A stretch of 64,000 nt of DNA, taken from NCBI GenBank assembly GCA_942486035.1, contig CALNXK010000548.1:1-64000 (forward strand). The letters run 5' to 3'. The translations under genes and the position numbers were made by a program. The stretch is from Porites lobata (taxonomy: Eukaryota; Cnidaria; Anthozoa; Scleractinia; Poritidae). The notes below the pieces were generated by a model that searched no databases, was not told the origin of the DNA, and was given only the letters and a program-made list of their open reading frames with translations. Numbering within the stretch: position 1 is the first letter of the stretch; each line of letters begins with the position of its first letter. This document shows, piece after piece, positions 48,390 to 60,289 of this stretch.

Positions 48390-48920
48390 AAAAGCGATCG
48401 AAGATGAATTTTTGAATGCTTTTGCTCTCTATAGCAAATTCGGTCAAAGTAGTAATTTGCCACATTTTTGCTCAATGTAGCAAAAGTGACCAAAACTCAT
48501 TTTTCAACAGTTTTACCCAGGATAGTAAATCTGAGCAAAAATTCACTTTATTTGTGTATCGCCCAGTGTAGTAAATGAGGTCAAATTATCACTTCTTCCG
48601 TATCTTTGCTCAGTGTGGCAAATATCATCAAAATTGGCGTTTGCCACTGTTTTGCTCTGGGTAGTAAATTTGGCCAAATACCACTTTATTCTCAATTTTG
48701 CTCAGGATGGCAGATATGATCAAAACAGTAGTTTCCCATACTTTTCCCCATTGTAACAAAGTTGATCAAATATCAGTTCTTCTGCATCTTTGCTCAGGGT
48801 GGCAAATATTGCCATGATAGCAGTTTTCCATACTTTCAGTAAGGTAAACAAAGTTGATTAAAATATCACTTTTTTACACTTTCACTCAAGATAGCAAATT
48901 TGATCAAAACATCATTATCC
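48390..48920. repeat. Subterminal ~46-bp repeat array of the EnSpm-like element
   Basis: Around ten degenerate tandem copies of a motif of the form TTTGCTCAG..TGGCAAAT followed by GATCAAAA. They lie just inside the left terminus and are probably transposase-binding repeats. Confidence 0.65.
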
Positions 48921-49743
48921 ACATGTTTCTTATTTTTATTTGGTACCATAAATGACTGACAAACAATTTACACACCAAACAAAATTTCAAGAATAAAATG
49001 ACTTTATTATCCTTAATATACACTGTACAATAAAAAGCAAGATAAATTAAAAGAAAGTTCCATTGGCCTCTGCAGGGCACTGCATGTACCACAAAATATG
49101 TGCCTTTAAATAAAAGGCACAAAATGTGAAACTATCTAAATTCATAAGTGTATAAGAATGTACATTGGGTTTGAAAGTGCAAGTCAACACTAGCTGGTTC
49201 ATAATTATCTAAGGTTGGTACAGGTAAAACGTAACTCCATTTGAGTGGTATACTTCAAATATACTCTTTCTAGATTCAATTGATACTATTGGCAAATGGT
49301 TGTACGATGACAACACGTACACATCACTCCCAATGTAGATGTGACATCCTTACTAATGGACAGAACATCAACCACAGGAAATAAAATTAGCCTCAAATTA
49401 TTATGATAAGCGATATTCCTCTAATTATTATTTATAAGAACTTGTTTTCATCTGACAAATATTATCCACTACCCAAAATAGGCAGTGAATAATATTATAT
49501 ATAGTGTACCTAGTGCTATTCACTTACCCCAAGGGGAGATACATCTGTATGATTCATTTTTAACCAAATCAGTTATATAAAAATATTTCTTGTAAATAAA
49601 ATGAGTTACTATGCGAAAGCTCTGTGCATTTCTATGATTTGGGTACGACTTTGATATATTTTTACCCAACAGTAAACACTTATAAGGTTAATTTTGTCAC
49701 CTTTTTAGCATGTACATGTATCCACTGATTTGGTTAAATACTT

Positions 49744-49744
<1 letters not shown>

Positions 49745-49777
<33 letters not shown>
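49745..49777. repeat. (ATT)n microsatellite in EnSpm-like element
   Basis: About eleven tandem ATT units in an AT-rich stretch of the element with no coding content. Confidence 0.85.
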
Positions 49778-49780
<3 letters not shown>

Positions 49781-51111
49781 ATATCACTGTAAATAATATG
49801 ATTTGGTGAAATTCTTGTATTATTATATGACCATAAATAATTTATTACATTTATTTTTTTTACTAGAATCAAATTATTTGCTAAAAATTTGAGCAATTTT
49901 TTTCTGATTCACGTGATCAGCTGTTTTGCTTGCAGTATTGGACTGATTAAATATCCAAATTATCCAAACACAATCTATACACTATGAAAGCTCTGTAGAA
50001 CTTCTTTAATTCATCATCATTATTATTGTTATTGGCATGCATTTGATTAAAATTTAAGCCATGCTTATCAAAAAACTGTTATCACACACGGTATTTTTTT
50101 TTGCATAAAACATAACTGCACTCTTTTTTCATAAAATATGCCAAGAACAAAATAGGATCATGGCTTTTGGAGTCAAGTAATTACTCTACTATGGGGTGTA
50201 TTGGCTAGATTTAGTCCTTGGAGTGGCACTTTTTAAGGCAGTGCTTAGCGTAGCCCTAGGATCTGTCACCACTGTGGAAAGTGGATGCAGGTGTATCTCC
50301 AATTACATATGTTGGGTGAATGGACACAGCGACTGAAAAGACAGCTGCATTTACAGGCTACTAGATGGAAGGTTTTTAAAATTCAGTAAAGTTGCCAAAC
50401 TACAGAGTGATTCGGTGCAAACTAACAAGGACAGCTCTGCAAAGATGGCAAATTTTGCAGACATTTGTCTGGTAAGGGAAAGTTTGTGGCTCTACCATAC
50501 CATACAAAGGTCATTGAGATTATGTGACTTTGTGTCAACACTTTATTTCAAATCGTACTAATCACAAACAGCGTAAGAACCTAGCCAATCACAAAACGCT
50601 GACATACATGCATGTCTTTGTGACCCTGTGGGATTCAAACATGATATTGTGCACTAATTCTCAGACGGCATGCTCTATACAGAAGGGTTAGAGTGTCTGC
50701 AACACAGGCAAGATCTTCATTAGATTGTGACAAATAACTTTGAGATTTGGTAATTTACCTTGTTTTAACGTGGCTCCTTCCCATGGGTGTCAAAGGATAT
50801 TCACTTACTACGTTGTAGGTCTTCATCAAAACTCCAAAAATTGTGCAATTGTCTACTGAGTAAATATTGTTCTAGGAACTTAACTGAAAAGGAACTGAAT
50901 CATGATGCATGTCAACTTCAACTTGAGTGTTATTATTATTTTGTACATTTTTATCTAAAATGTCTTCTTCTTTTCTCAATGTTCTTCAAAAAATTATCTG
51001 TGTTATGCTTATGATCAAGTTCCTTTTTCTATTGTAAGTGGTGGGTGCCAGAGTAAACTCAAGATGGTGCTCCTTGGTTTGATGCTGGTCTCACTGTGTG
51101 CTCTATTACCA

Positions 51112-51315
51112 TTATTGGCTTTGACACCATGCAACTTTGCGGTCCAACTGGGCCATTAAACCATTCACCTCAATGCTCTGCCAGGAAAGTGGCCTTACAC
51201 AGAGATTTTCCCTGTTTGGGAGGTCCTCATCTGAACCTGAAGAATTACCTTCATGCCACTCTGATACAGCTGTTTCAGACAAAGACTCCTCTGATGACAT
51301 ATATGCAACGGACAT
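51112..51315 (-). CDS. Possible transposon-derived exon (acidic, Ser-rich; VRPLSW motif)
   Basis: A 67-codon open frame rich in Ser/Glu ends VRPLSWQSIEVNGLMAQLDR. An acidic Y-M-S-S-E-E stretch followed by a R-P-L-x-W-x-S and L-D-x-K pattern is something I associate with the C-termini of uncharacterised transposon proteins in cnidarians and fish; this is recollection and not verified. A TTAG before TCAGAC just upstream could be a 3' splice site. No partner exons found. It lies inside the EnSpm-like element, so a remnant of its own protein is plausible. Confidence 0.3.
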   Translation of the reverse strand: MSVAYMSSEESLSETAVSEWHEGNSSGSDEDLPNRENLCVRPLSWQSIEVNGLMAQLDRKVAWCQSQ

Positions 51316-52020
51316 ACATGCAAGGTACTTGTCCTTGTCTGACTAACTGATGCTAGTTGACTCCCTCAGAGCATATTGGCCCTTTAATTTTTTTTCTGAA
51401 AGAAAAATGAAGAGCCATGATTTAGCAGCCAACAAGTAACCCACAGTTGGTAAACAAGCATGTACTGCTCATACTCAGTGTAAATGATTGGGTTGCAGAA
51501 CAATGACACGATGCTTAAAGCTGAAAACACTCTCTTAATCAAAGGAACAGTTGAAGATATTCGTGAGAAAAATTTCTCCCTGCATTTTATTCCTACTAAC
51601 ATTTTCATTAAATATATAATATGTTTTTTGGAACAGGTGTTAAAGTAGAGAGCAGAAATGCCTCTTTCTGTTGAATCTGCATTTGTTTCATTAAGACTCT
51701 TTTAAGTGTAAATAAAAACTGAAATAAATTAATTCCCCTGTCATTCAAGAGCAGAACTGATAGTGTCCCACAGGTCACCAGGCTTTAACAGAGCACAGCC
51801 ACGACTCAACTGTACACATAAACCGTAAAACCGGTCAGAACCCGAGAAACGTAACATTAAGGTAACCCACATGTTGCTTAGAACAATAATTAATTAATAA
51901 TTGTGGTTATTTGGCATGATAAAGCCAAAGCATTTACTCGCAAAATGAACTAACAAAGATCCCTCAACATCATTGAGCTGTACAAAAGGTATAAATAATG
52001 AGGTATTGTCATTTATAATG

Positions 52021-53860
52021 TGGAACAGTAATACAGTGGTCACTTGGAATGACACTTCTGCTTCAAGATCTGGAAAGTGCCGTCATTCGCAAAATGAGCC
52101 AAAATTAAGATCTCACAATATCACTGAACCATATTTATAAAGCATAAGAGTTTTGGATGGTACAATTTATGAAAGAAGAATCACTTGTCATTTAAATGTG
52201 GAACAATAATACGGTGGTCACTCAGAATGACACATAGGCTTCAAGATCTGGCATATGCGGTCACTCATAAAATGAACCAAAATTAAGATCTCACAATATC
52301 ACTGAACCATATGTATAAACCATGAGAGTTTTGGATGGTATAATTTACGAAAAGAAGAATCACTTGTCATTTAAATGTGGAACAATAATACGGTTGTCAC
52401 TCAGAATGACACATAGGCTTCATTCGCAAAATGAAAAAAAATGCCGTCACATAAAGTGAACCAAAATTAAGATCTCACAATATCACTGAACCATATGTAT
52501 AAACCATAAGAGTTTTGGATGGTACAATTTAGGAAAGAAGAGTCCCTTGTCATTTAAATGTGGAACAATAATACGGTGGTCACTCAGAATGACATATAGG
52601 CTTCAAGATCTGGCATATGCCGTCACTCGCAAAATAAGCCAAAATTAAGATCTCACAATATCACTGAACCATATGTATAAACCATAAGAGTTTTGGATGG
52701 TACAATTTAGGAAAGAAGAATCACTTGTCACTTAAATGTGGAACAATAATACGGTGGTCACTCAGAATGACACATAGGCTTCAAGATCTGGCATATGCCG
52801 TCACTCGCAAAATGAGCCAAAATTAAGATCTCACAATATCACTGAACCATATGTATAAACCATAAGAGTTTTGGATGGTACAATTTATGAAAGAAAAATC
52901 ACTTGTCATTTAAATGTGGAACAATAATACAGTGGTCACTCAGAATGACACATAGGCTTCACTCGCAAAATGAAAAAAATGCCGTCACTCGCGAAATGAA
53001 CCAAAATTAAGATCTCACAATATCACCAAACCATATGTATAAACCATAAGAATTTTGGATGGTACAATTTATGAAAGAAAAATCACTTGTCATTTAAACG
53101 TGGAACAATAATATGGTGCTCACTCAGAATGATACATAGGCTTCAAGATCTGGCATATGCCGTCACCACATAAAATGAACCAAAATTAAGAACTCACAAT
53201 ATCACTAAACTATATGTATAAACCATAAGAGTTTTGGATGGTACAATTTATGAAAGAAGAATCAATTGTCATTTAAATGTGGAACAATAATACGGTGGTC
53301 ACTCAGAGGGACACATAGGCTTCAAGATCTGGCAGGTGCGGTCACTCACAAAATGAAAAAAAATTAAGATCTCACAATATCACTGAACCATATGTATAAA
53401 CCATGAGAGTTTTGGATGGTACAATTTATGAAAGAAGAATCACTTGTCATTTAAATGTGGAACAATAATACAGTGGTCACTAAGAATGACACATACTGTA
53501 GGCTTCAAGATCTGGCAAGTGCCGTCACTCACAAAATGAACCAAAATTAAGATCTCACAGTATCACTGAACCATATGTATAAACCATAAGAGTTTTGGAT
53601 GGTACAATTTATGAAATAAGAATCATTTGTCACTTAAATGTGGAACAATAATACAATGGTCACTCAGAATGACACAGTACATATGCTTCAAGATCTGGCA
53701 AACTTATGCCATCACTTGCAAAATGAACCAAATTAAGATTTCACAATATCACTGAACCATAATTATGTATAGATGTAAAACAAGAGTTTTGACTGTAAAA
53801 ATTTCAAAAGGAAAATCATTTGTCATTTGAAATGTAGTAGAATATTAAATAATAAATTAT
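52021..53860. repeat. ~180-bp minisatellite inside EnSpm-like element
   Basis: About ten tandem copies, recognised by TGGAACAATAATACGGTGG recurring near 52021, 52199, 52377, 52559, 52738, 52916, 53100, 53279, 53457 and 53639. Copies differ by point changes and by two deletions that remove a CAAGATCTGGC segment. Later copies decay toward 53860. Confidence 0.88.
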
Positions 53861-54520
53861 AGTACAGTGACCACTGCTTTGTCAAGTGCTGTCACCTGAA
53901 AAGTACAGTAACCTTAAAGATCTAACATATTAACTCAGCTGTACAACAAGCCAAATTACTGAATTATGGACATGCTAAGGTCACATCACCGACTTATATT
54001 AGTGTAAAAGAAATGTTTGCCTGCACAGCTCAAGATCTGGCTAGTTAAGATTATTCCATTAATGAAGACGATGCGCAACAAAGAGTACAGTTATTTCTGC
54101 AGCAAACAAAAATGAATCAGTCAATGGCATATCTGTGCATGCATCTTAAATTTAAAGATTTACCTTTGAGGTTTTAAGCTTACGCAAAGTTATTAGAAAA
54201 CCAAAGTAAGTAAACGAACTACGATATCAAGAAGAACATACCTTTCTGCAATCCAGCTGAGTTGATGACTTGGAAACAGGCTTTATGTGAAGAATATCGC
54301 AACTGATCCCTGTCTCTCGAAAATAACAAAGGTATAAATCGTAATAGAACAGCTGAATAGAAAGACAGGCTTTCTATTATCCGAAAATAACAAAACTACT
54401 CGTTTTGCAACGCTGTATCGCTTGTGAAGTCCGCATGAATTTGAACTGTTCAACGAAAGTTTATTTTACACTATTCTATTGGTTCAAAAGCCACACGTGA
54501 CAATGTAAATCAAATCGCGC

Positions 54521-54706
54521 ATGTGCCAAAGTCACGTGGAAGCCTGGGAAACAACAAACATGGCGGCTGATCTTGCGACGGAGAGCATTCAGGACTACAT
54601 TCACCCGGACGATGAAACTCTGCAATCTACTATTGAAATGACTCCCGGGTTCAAACCTTTCACATATTGTGCATTTTGTTCACCCAAATTCCGAGACTTC
54701 TTGTGA
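54521..54706 (+). CDS. Possible first exon or captured gene fragment near right end of EnSpm-like element
   Basis: A 61-codon frame with an internal, better placed ATG at 54560 in the context AACAAACATGGCGG (A at -3, G at +4). The sequence looks protein-like (IQDYIHPDDETLQSTIEM, FKPFTYCAFCSP with two Cys). Two CACGTG E-box cores lie upstream (about 54494 and 54532) and local GC content rises. Either the start of the element's gene or a captured host exon. I do not recognise the protein. Confidence 0.3.
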   Translation: MCQSHVEAWETTNMAADLATESIQDYIHPDDETLQSTIEMTPGFKPFTYCAFCSPKFRDFL

Positions 54707-57101
54707 TATTTTTTTTTTTCCGAGCCACCGACACAATATCAGGAAACGCATTCGACGCTAAACGAAAAAAAAGGGGGAATGGCCTTACCCGAAATAACCA
54801 GCTGCAGCAACTAATATGATAAACTTTGAGAAGAATGTGATGGTGATTGAAACGGGGCGATGGAAAATCAAAACTTGCGTGAAATAACGCTGTGAAGTTT
54901 GGTAAATGTGCAAACGTTGGTTAAAGTGGTAGTAAAGATAGTTCTTTGATCATATTTTGCTTAAATTTACGCCTCTAGTAACCATAAATTTACACAGTAA
55001 CTTTGCTATGCCAGAAAATATCAAGCAAACATTCATTTTTGACGTTCGATTTTTACACAGAGAACAAAATGGCGGCAAATTTGAATCTAAACACCAAATT
55101 TACTATGGGGAGCAAAAGTGAAACGATATATCTGTAAACTTGATATTTACTCCACATTTACGCCACCCTTGCAGAAAAGTAAACTTTCACTTTCGAACAA
55201 AATTTGCACCAAGAACAAATAAGTAGCAACATTAGTACCCTAAATTTACAATAGATTTGCTCAACTAGCAAACTTAGGCAAATCCGTTTTTTCGTCCAGT
55301 GTAAACAAAATAAATCATGACAAAATAGACAAAAATATTTCTTTTATTTGTTACAATGATAATCTGTTTTGTCAGATGCTAAGATTTCAAAAGCGATCCC
55401 ATTTAATGTTATGTCCGGTGGTAGGAACTTCATGGTCAACAATAACTGAAGAGTGATCTTAGCATCTGTAATTTTTTAATATATATTCTCGTCACTTGCT
55501 TTAATGGTCACTTAAGATCACTTTTGAAAATGTATGTTGAATAGTGCTAGTCAAGTTTACAAAAATGCGAAACCTCACAATGTTTATCACCGCTGTTTGT
55601 GTTTTATTTTAGTCACTACAAAGCCTGGATTTCATCAACAGCGACAATAACTTTGACAAGATAATGCTAATGTAAATGTAATATCATAATTCCATTGGTA
55701 AGAACATAATTAAGACCTATTTTTTAGAAAAAAAAGTGCAAATTGTGAAAAACATGGCTGACAAAACTTGATTCCTATGGTAACGTCAATGTTGACGTCC
55801 ATGTCACGACCACTTTAAATTAAAATGTTTGCAGATAATTTTTAGGAAAAGTCGCTAAATTTGGTGGTCATATATAGACGGGGGTGAATAGAGGTATGTA
55901 GATCCGCCGAACCGTTATGATTTATTAACCTAATTATATAGCTGTTAGTTAATCCGATATTGTCAGCAAAGCTATTATTAGTAACTTTAAGATCCAACAA
56001 CGCGGACGGCAAAGAGAACGTCAAAAAAACAATAGGTTTTTGAAGTAAAACAACATCTTTGCATGTGCATCACGCTTTTTTCTACATTTCTTTGCCCGTT
56101 TTTGCACAAATACGAAAATGAAAATGCCTAATTTCGCGTTTTATAGAGTACGTAAACAAGCAACAGCGAAATTTTATTTCTCTTTGCGAACTTGGATATG
56201 GTCCCTAGGAATTCCATTTCAGGAGGGTTCGCCTACATTTGACATAGTAAGTGGTTAGGAATAATTGCGATAAAGACTGGAAGCACGCAACTTTTTAAGC
56301 GACGTTCTCGTTGCCGGCGCGTCGGTGGATCTTAAAGTCCCTATTATTAATTTTAACGAACTGTCCAATTAAGGATTAATTTGGATAGTTTCAGATAGGG
56401 CTTTCCTTTACCAATACGCAAACTGTCCAATTTAAGAAAAATAGGGCAGCTGGTCTGAGCCAATCAAATGTCAGAAAATACAATGGGCAATGCAAACTAA
56501 CCAATCAGCGCAAGGTCCCTGTGACAACGCGCCAAGAAAAGTTTCGTTGGCTGACACCGGTTCGTCCTCGAACACTCTTGGCTTTTTGTTGCTGTGAATG
56601 TCGTTTTGTTTTCTTGCTCAGTAGTGCTGTTTTCTTTTGGCTTCTTTTCTGGGCCATTTAAAAGCAAAGGAAAATGTATGACCAAACTGATGAAAGTTTG
56701 TATTGGAAACAATCAACGCATAGATTTCTTGAAAATGCACAAGCAGTGAAACTTTGAACCAGAATAAGAAAACACAGATACTTGTGTTTAGATGTTGGCA
56801 GTACAAAAACAAATGGACCAATTCTGCGGAAATCGTTTGAGGCAATGAATGAATTGTTTATTTTCACTAGTTTTTGTATTTAAATTAAGTATTTGCGTTG
56901 TGGCTTTGTCTTCTTTATACTCGAAACTACGGTTTTCATCTGTAGCACAGTATGTGTTCAGACCATTGAACGAGCTTTCAAAATTTGAATTGGCAACAAA
57001 ATGCCAAAGTATGAAACAGCAATACTAGTTGTACGTTTGTTTACTTGCAAAGAATAATTTGAATGACACTAGGAAAAGAAATCTTTTTTAGATCTTGCGT
57101 A

Positions 57102-57118
57102 TGTGTGTGTGTGTGTGT
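57102..57118. repeat. (GT)n microsatellite, unit C
   Basis: About 8 GT units; contracted allele of the tract at 9301. Confidence 0.9.
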
Positions 57119-57171
57119 TTTTTTTTTCAGCTACAAACCGACGGGTTCAAGTGTACAATATTTCGCAAAAA

Positions 57172-57298
57172 CTGTACAAGTTGGAAATAATTTTTCTCAA
57201 AAAATTCCTCTGACAGCGAAATTGGACTCGGCCTACGGCCTCGTCTAATTTTGGCTGTCCTAGGAATTTTTTCATCCTATTATTTCCAAATTGGACAG
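57172..57298. repeat. 127-bp palindrome, unit C
   Basis: Third copy; CTGTACAAG at its left end and a few other changes slightly weaken the pairing. Confidence 0.83.
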
Positions 57299-60002
57299 CA
57301 TGTAGTCCTATTACATATACAAATCCGCCCCTCCATTTTCGCCTTGAATACGAAACCCGGGCAAAAATATTTTAATTACACGCATAGACGAAAATCCACG
57401 CCCAATTTAAAATAGATGAATCCTCAATCCGCTGCAATTGCAGGATCCGAAAATCCGTTAAAATCTTGCTTAAAATCCGAAATCTGGGCAAAAATATTTT
57501 CAAACTCCACCAAACCGTTCGCCTATTCACCCCACTCTATATAACTCCATATAATATAACTGGAACGGTTTTCAAGTTATTCAACTTTTTCGCGCGGGGG
57601 GAAATTTAAGTAGACGCAAGATGTTTTTCGCAAAAGTGATGTGGACGGTGGAGTGTTTAGCCTTTGAAATAGGACTAAAAAAACAAACAAACAAACAAAT
57701 TTAGGCCAGCCGAGCAGCACTATTGAGGAGTAAATTCACCCAGTAAGGCAAGGTTTTGTGGATATTTGCATACCTACTAACGCTTATGTGAGTCATTACC
57801 CGAGGGTTTCCATGGATTCAAATATAAATTTGGAAGAGCTCTTGTTGGTATTTTGCACTTTGCAGTATGTTGGTTCTTCTTGATTACAGATCAATTACTC
57901 CGCCTTCTGTTGGTTCATTTCTGCCTTTACACAGAAAAAAACGTTCCTTTAGTTTGTTTACTACGTGCTCTAGGCTAGAAAGTGTGCAAGGTCAGATTCG
58001 AAAACCAACTTAAAACCACCTTTGAGAAGTGGCTAAGAAAGGTGTGAAAACGTAGTCCCCTGCCAATACTGTGGCAAGAAACCACGGGGAAATGATTTAC
58101 GCAAAATACAGAACAGTGAATACATAGACTACTCCAAAGAGACTAATTTCAAAGAAAGCAGGTCAAAAAACCCAAACACATAAGCTATATTCCAATCTGA
58201 ACACGTAAGAACATAACCATAGGAAACGAAACTATGCAAAACAAAACGAATAGCGAACACGTCAACTGAGCTGACGTACAATGCCACAAATCCCAGGCCA
58301 AAACCAAAAATAGTCCGAAACTATCCTGCGCGCGCCTCTAAACTACGCCGCCAGGATATCAATTTCTGATTAATTCGTTCCCATGTCTCTCAATCGTCAG
58401 AAATGCAACAGTGATGAAAGTATCATCATGGCTTACTTGCTCAAAATATTATGAATACATGTACAGGAAGGGTCATTAAATCCACGGAATTAAGCAGTTG
58501 AGAGGTAAATACTTTTACGAAGATATTTGATAGAGAGCAATTTCTTGAAAGCATCTAGTACTGCAACAAGTACTAAACTTGAATATTTGTAAAACTGATG
58601 TGACGTTCGACATATACCGATCACTAGCAACTGTTACAGTCCTGGTTTAAGTCCCGTTCAGCAAATCGACGCCATGGACTGATAAGGACCAGCAGTGGAC
58701 AGTCAAAAGGTAGACGAACCCTACTATACACCCATACCACAATGAATAATTACTTGAATATCGTGCCCTATGTTAGCTAAGAAATAATTACAAGAAACTG
58801 ATACAGAAGAGCTCAACAACGTGGTAAATGCTATTTATTATCTTATTAGATATCATTCACAGATCTTTAGCAGGCAGTCTAGTTTAATTTAAAACATTTA
58901 AGATAACAAGCTTAATTACATCGTGTTATTGTTCGCTTTGCACTTCACTCATTTTTCATGTCAAGTTTATCTCAGTTTAAAGGGACATCTGGGCAAATCT
59001 AGAGAGGATGCAAAAATAAGAAAAATAAGAGACAAGAAAAAGAACTTACAGACAGTTTATCCCGACTGTAATCAGTTGTAATCAATTCCAGCATTGAGCG
59101 ACCCTTTGGCGAAATAATTGTGTATTTATAATTCTTTTAACAAGTGATTTAAGTTAACACCGATAAAAGAAATATTGGGCGGTTGATATCGATGGAGCAA
59201 CAGTGTGATCTACCAGTGATATATTGTTGCAGGAAAATACATGTCACGATTGTCTCGATTTTTCTTAAAAGTACATTGAGAATAAAAGGAATAAAACTTA
59301 TTCTTAGTTGTAGTTGTTAAAATTTTTGGAACTTTGCCCTCCCCCCCCCCCAAAAGGAAACAACAACCACAACAACAAACAAACAAACAAACAAGCAAAA
59401 AGGAAACAAAAGAAAAAAATGAAAGGAAACCAGTAATATCCATTGTTCTAAATTTATTAATTTCGGACAAGTGCCAGTTGTTAGCTGGATACGTTTAATT
59501 TCATTATTGCCAATTCAATTGGAAGGTCTCTTCCTATTTAAGATAGTTTGAAATCCACCCCTGCATTGGGCTCGTGCGATCTTAGTTGTTCGCTCTTTTG
59601 ATTGATTGTTTGTTTTTAAGTTTTAAAATAATTACTACTACAAAATAAACTGGCAAGCGAATTGAAATCAAAACAAAATGAAAGAATTCTTGAAAATAAG
59701 GATAAAAAATAAAAATATAGTTAAATGAAAATAAAATAAAACTAAATATTAAAGACAAGTTTAAAATAAGGAAAAATTAAACAACTAATATAGTGAAAAT
59801 AAACCAAAAATGAAAAGTATCGCAAAAATTCCACAAGGCTTAGACGACGCTAGGCTTATTGGATCAACAGATGGAAACTGGTCTTTTCGGGTTTTGTGAA
59901 GGAATTAGCTCTACCTTTTAGCTTGCTTATTGAAGAGTTAGTAGTCTGTTTAGGAAATGTTAGACAGACAGATACAAGGATAGACAGACAGGCAAACATT
60001 TA

Positions 60003-60030
60003 TAGATAGATAGATAGATAGATAGATAGA
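60003..60030. repeat. (GATA)n microsatellite in predicted 3' UTR, unit C
   Basis: Only about seven units; strongly contracted, or not expanded, relative to A and B. Confidence 0.95.
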
Positions 60031-60078
60031 AGGATAGGTAGATAGATAGTTTGTTTACCGTTTTGGTCGTTTCAGTCA

Positions 60079-60289
60079 TCAACCAAAGCGGCGTCTTCGT
60101 CGACGGCTATTACGTCGGCGGAAACGTCGAATTAATCTGCGACCAACACGTCGTATGATTTTGCGGAAAATAGGATCTGAAGACTCGTTTTCTGGATTGG
60201 TCAAAGCGTTTTCTATTCCATCTTCGTTCTCCAATTCCTCACCATCGTTGTCTTCTGGCCCCATATCTTCATCTTGCAATGTTTCATCA
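60079..60289 (-). CDS. Copy 3 terminal cassette
   Basis: Protein same as copy 1 exon 5 (IFRKIIRRVGRRLIRRF), ending FG-TGA. The downstream GATA repeat has only about seven units, against more than forty in A and B. Confidence 0.82.

Larger units (their letters stand above)
48117..55301. mobile_element. 7.2-kb EnSpm/CACTA-like DNA transposon (unit C only)
   Basis: Units A and B read CCTTGTATAAACAAAAT. Unit C is split there by an element with ends CACTGGACGAAAAAACGG and CCGTTTTTTCGTCCAGTG, duplicating TAA (48114-48116 and 55302-55304). CACTG ends, a 3-bp duplication and an array of subterminal repeats are hallmarks of the EnSpm/CACTA superfamily. PIF/Harbinger also makes 3-bp TWA duplications and is the alternative. 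No transposase core domain is visible; internal content is a minisatellite and two possible exons. Confidence 0.85.

Noticed and set aside
51064..51159. Signal-peptide-like start (MVLLGLMLVSLCALLPLLAL) on the plus strand
   Set aside because: Short frame antisense to a more protein-like minus-strand frame inside a transposon, with no support for a downstream exon.
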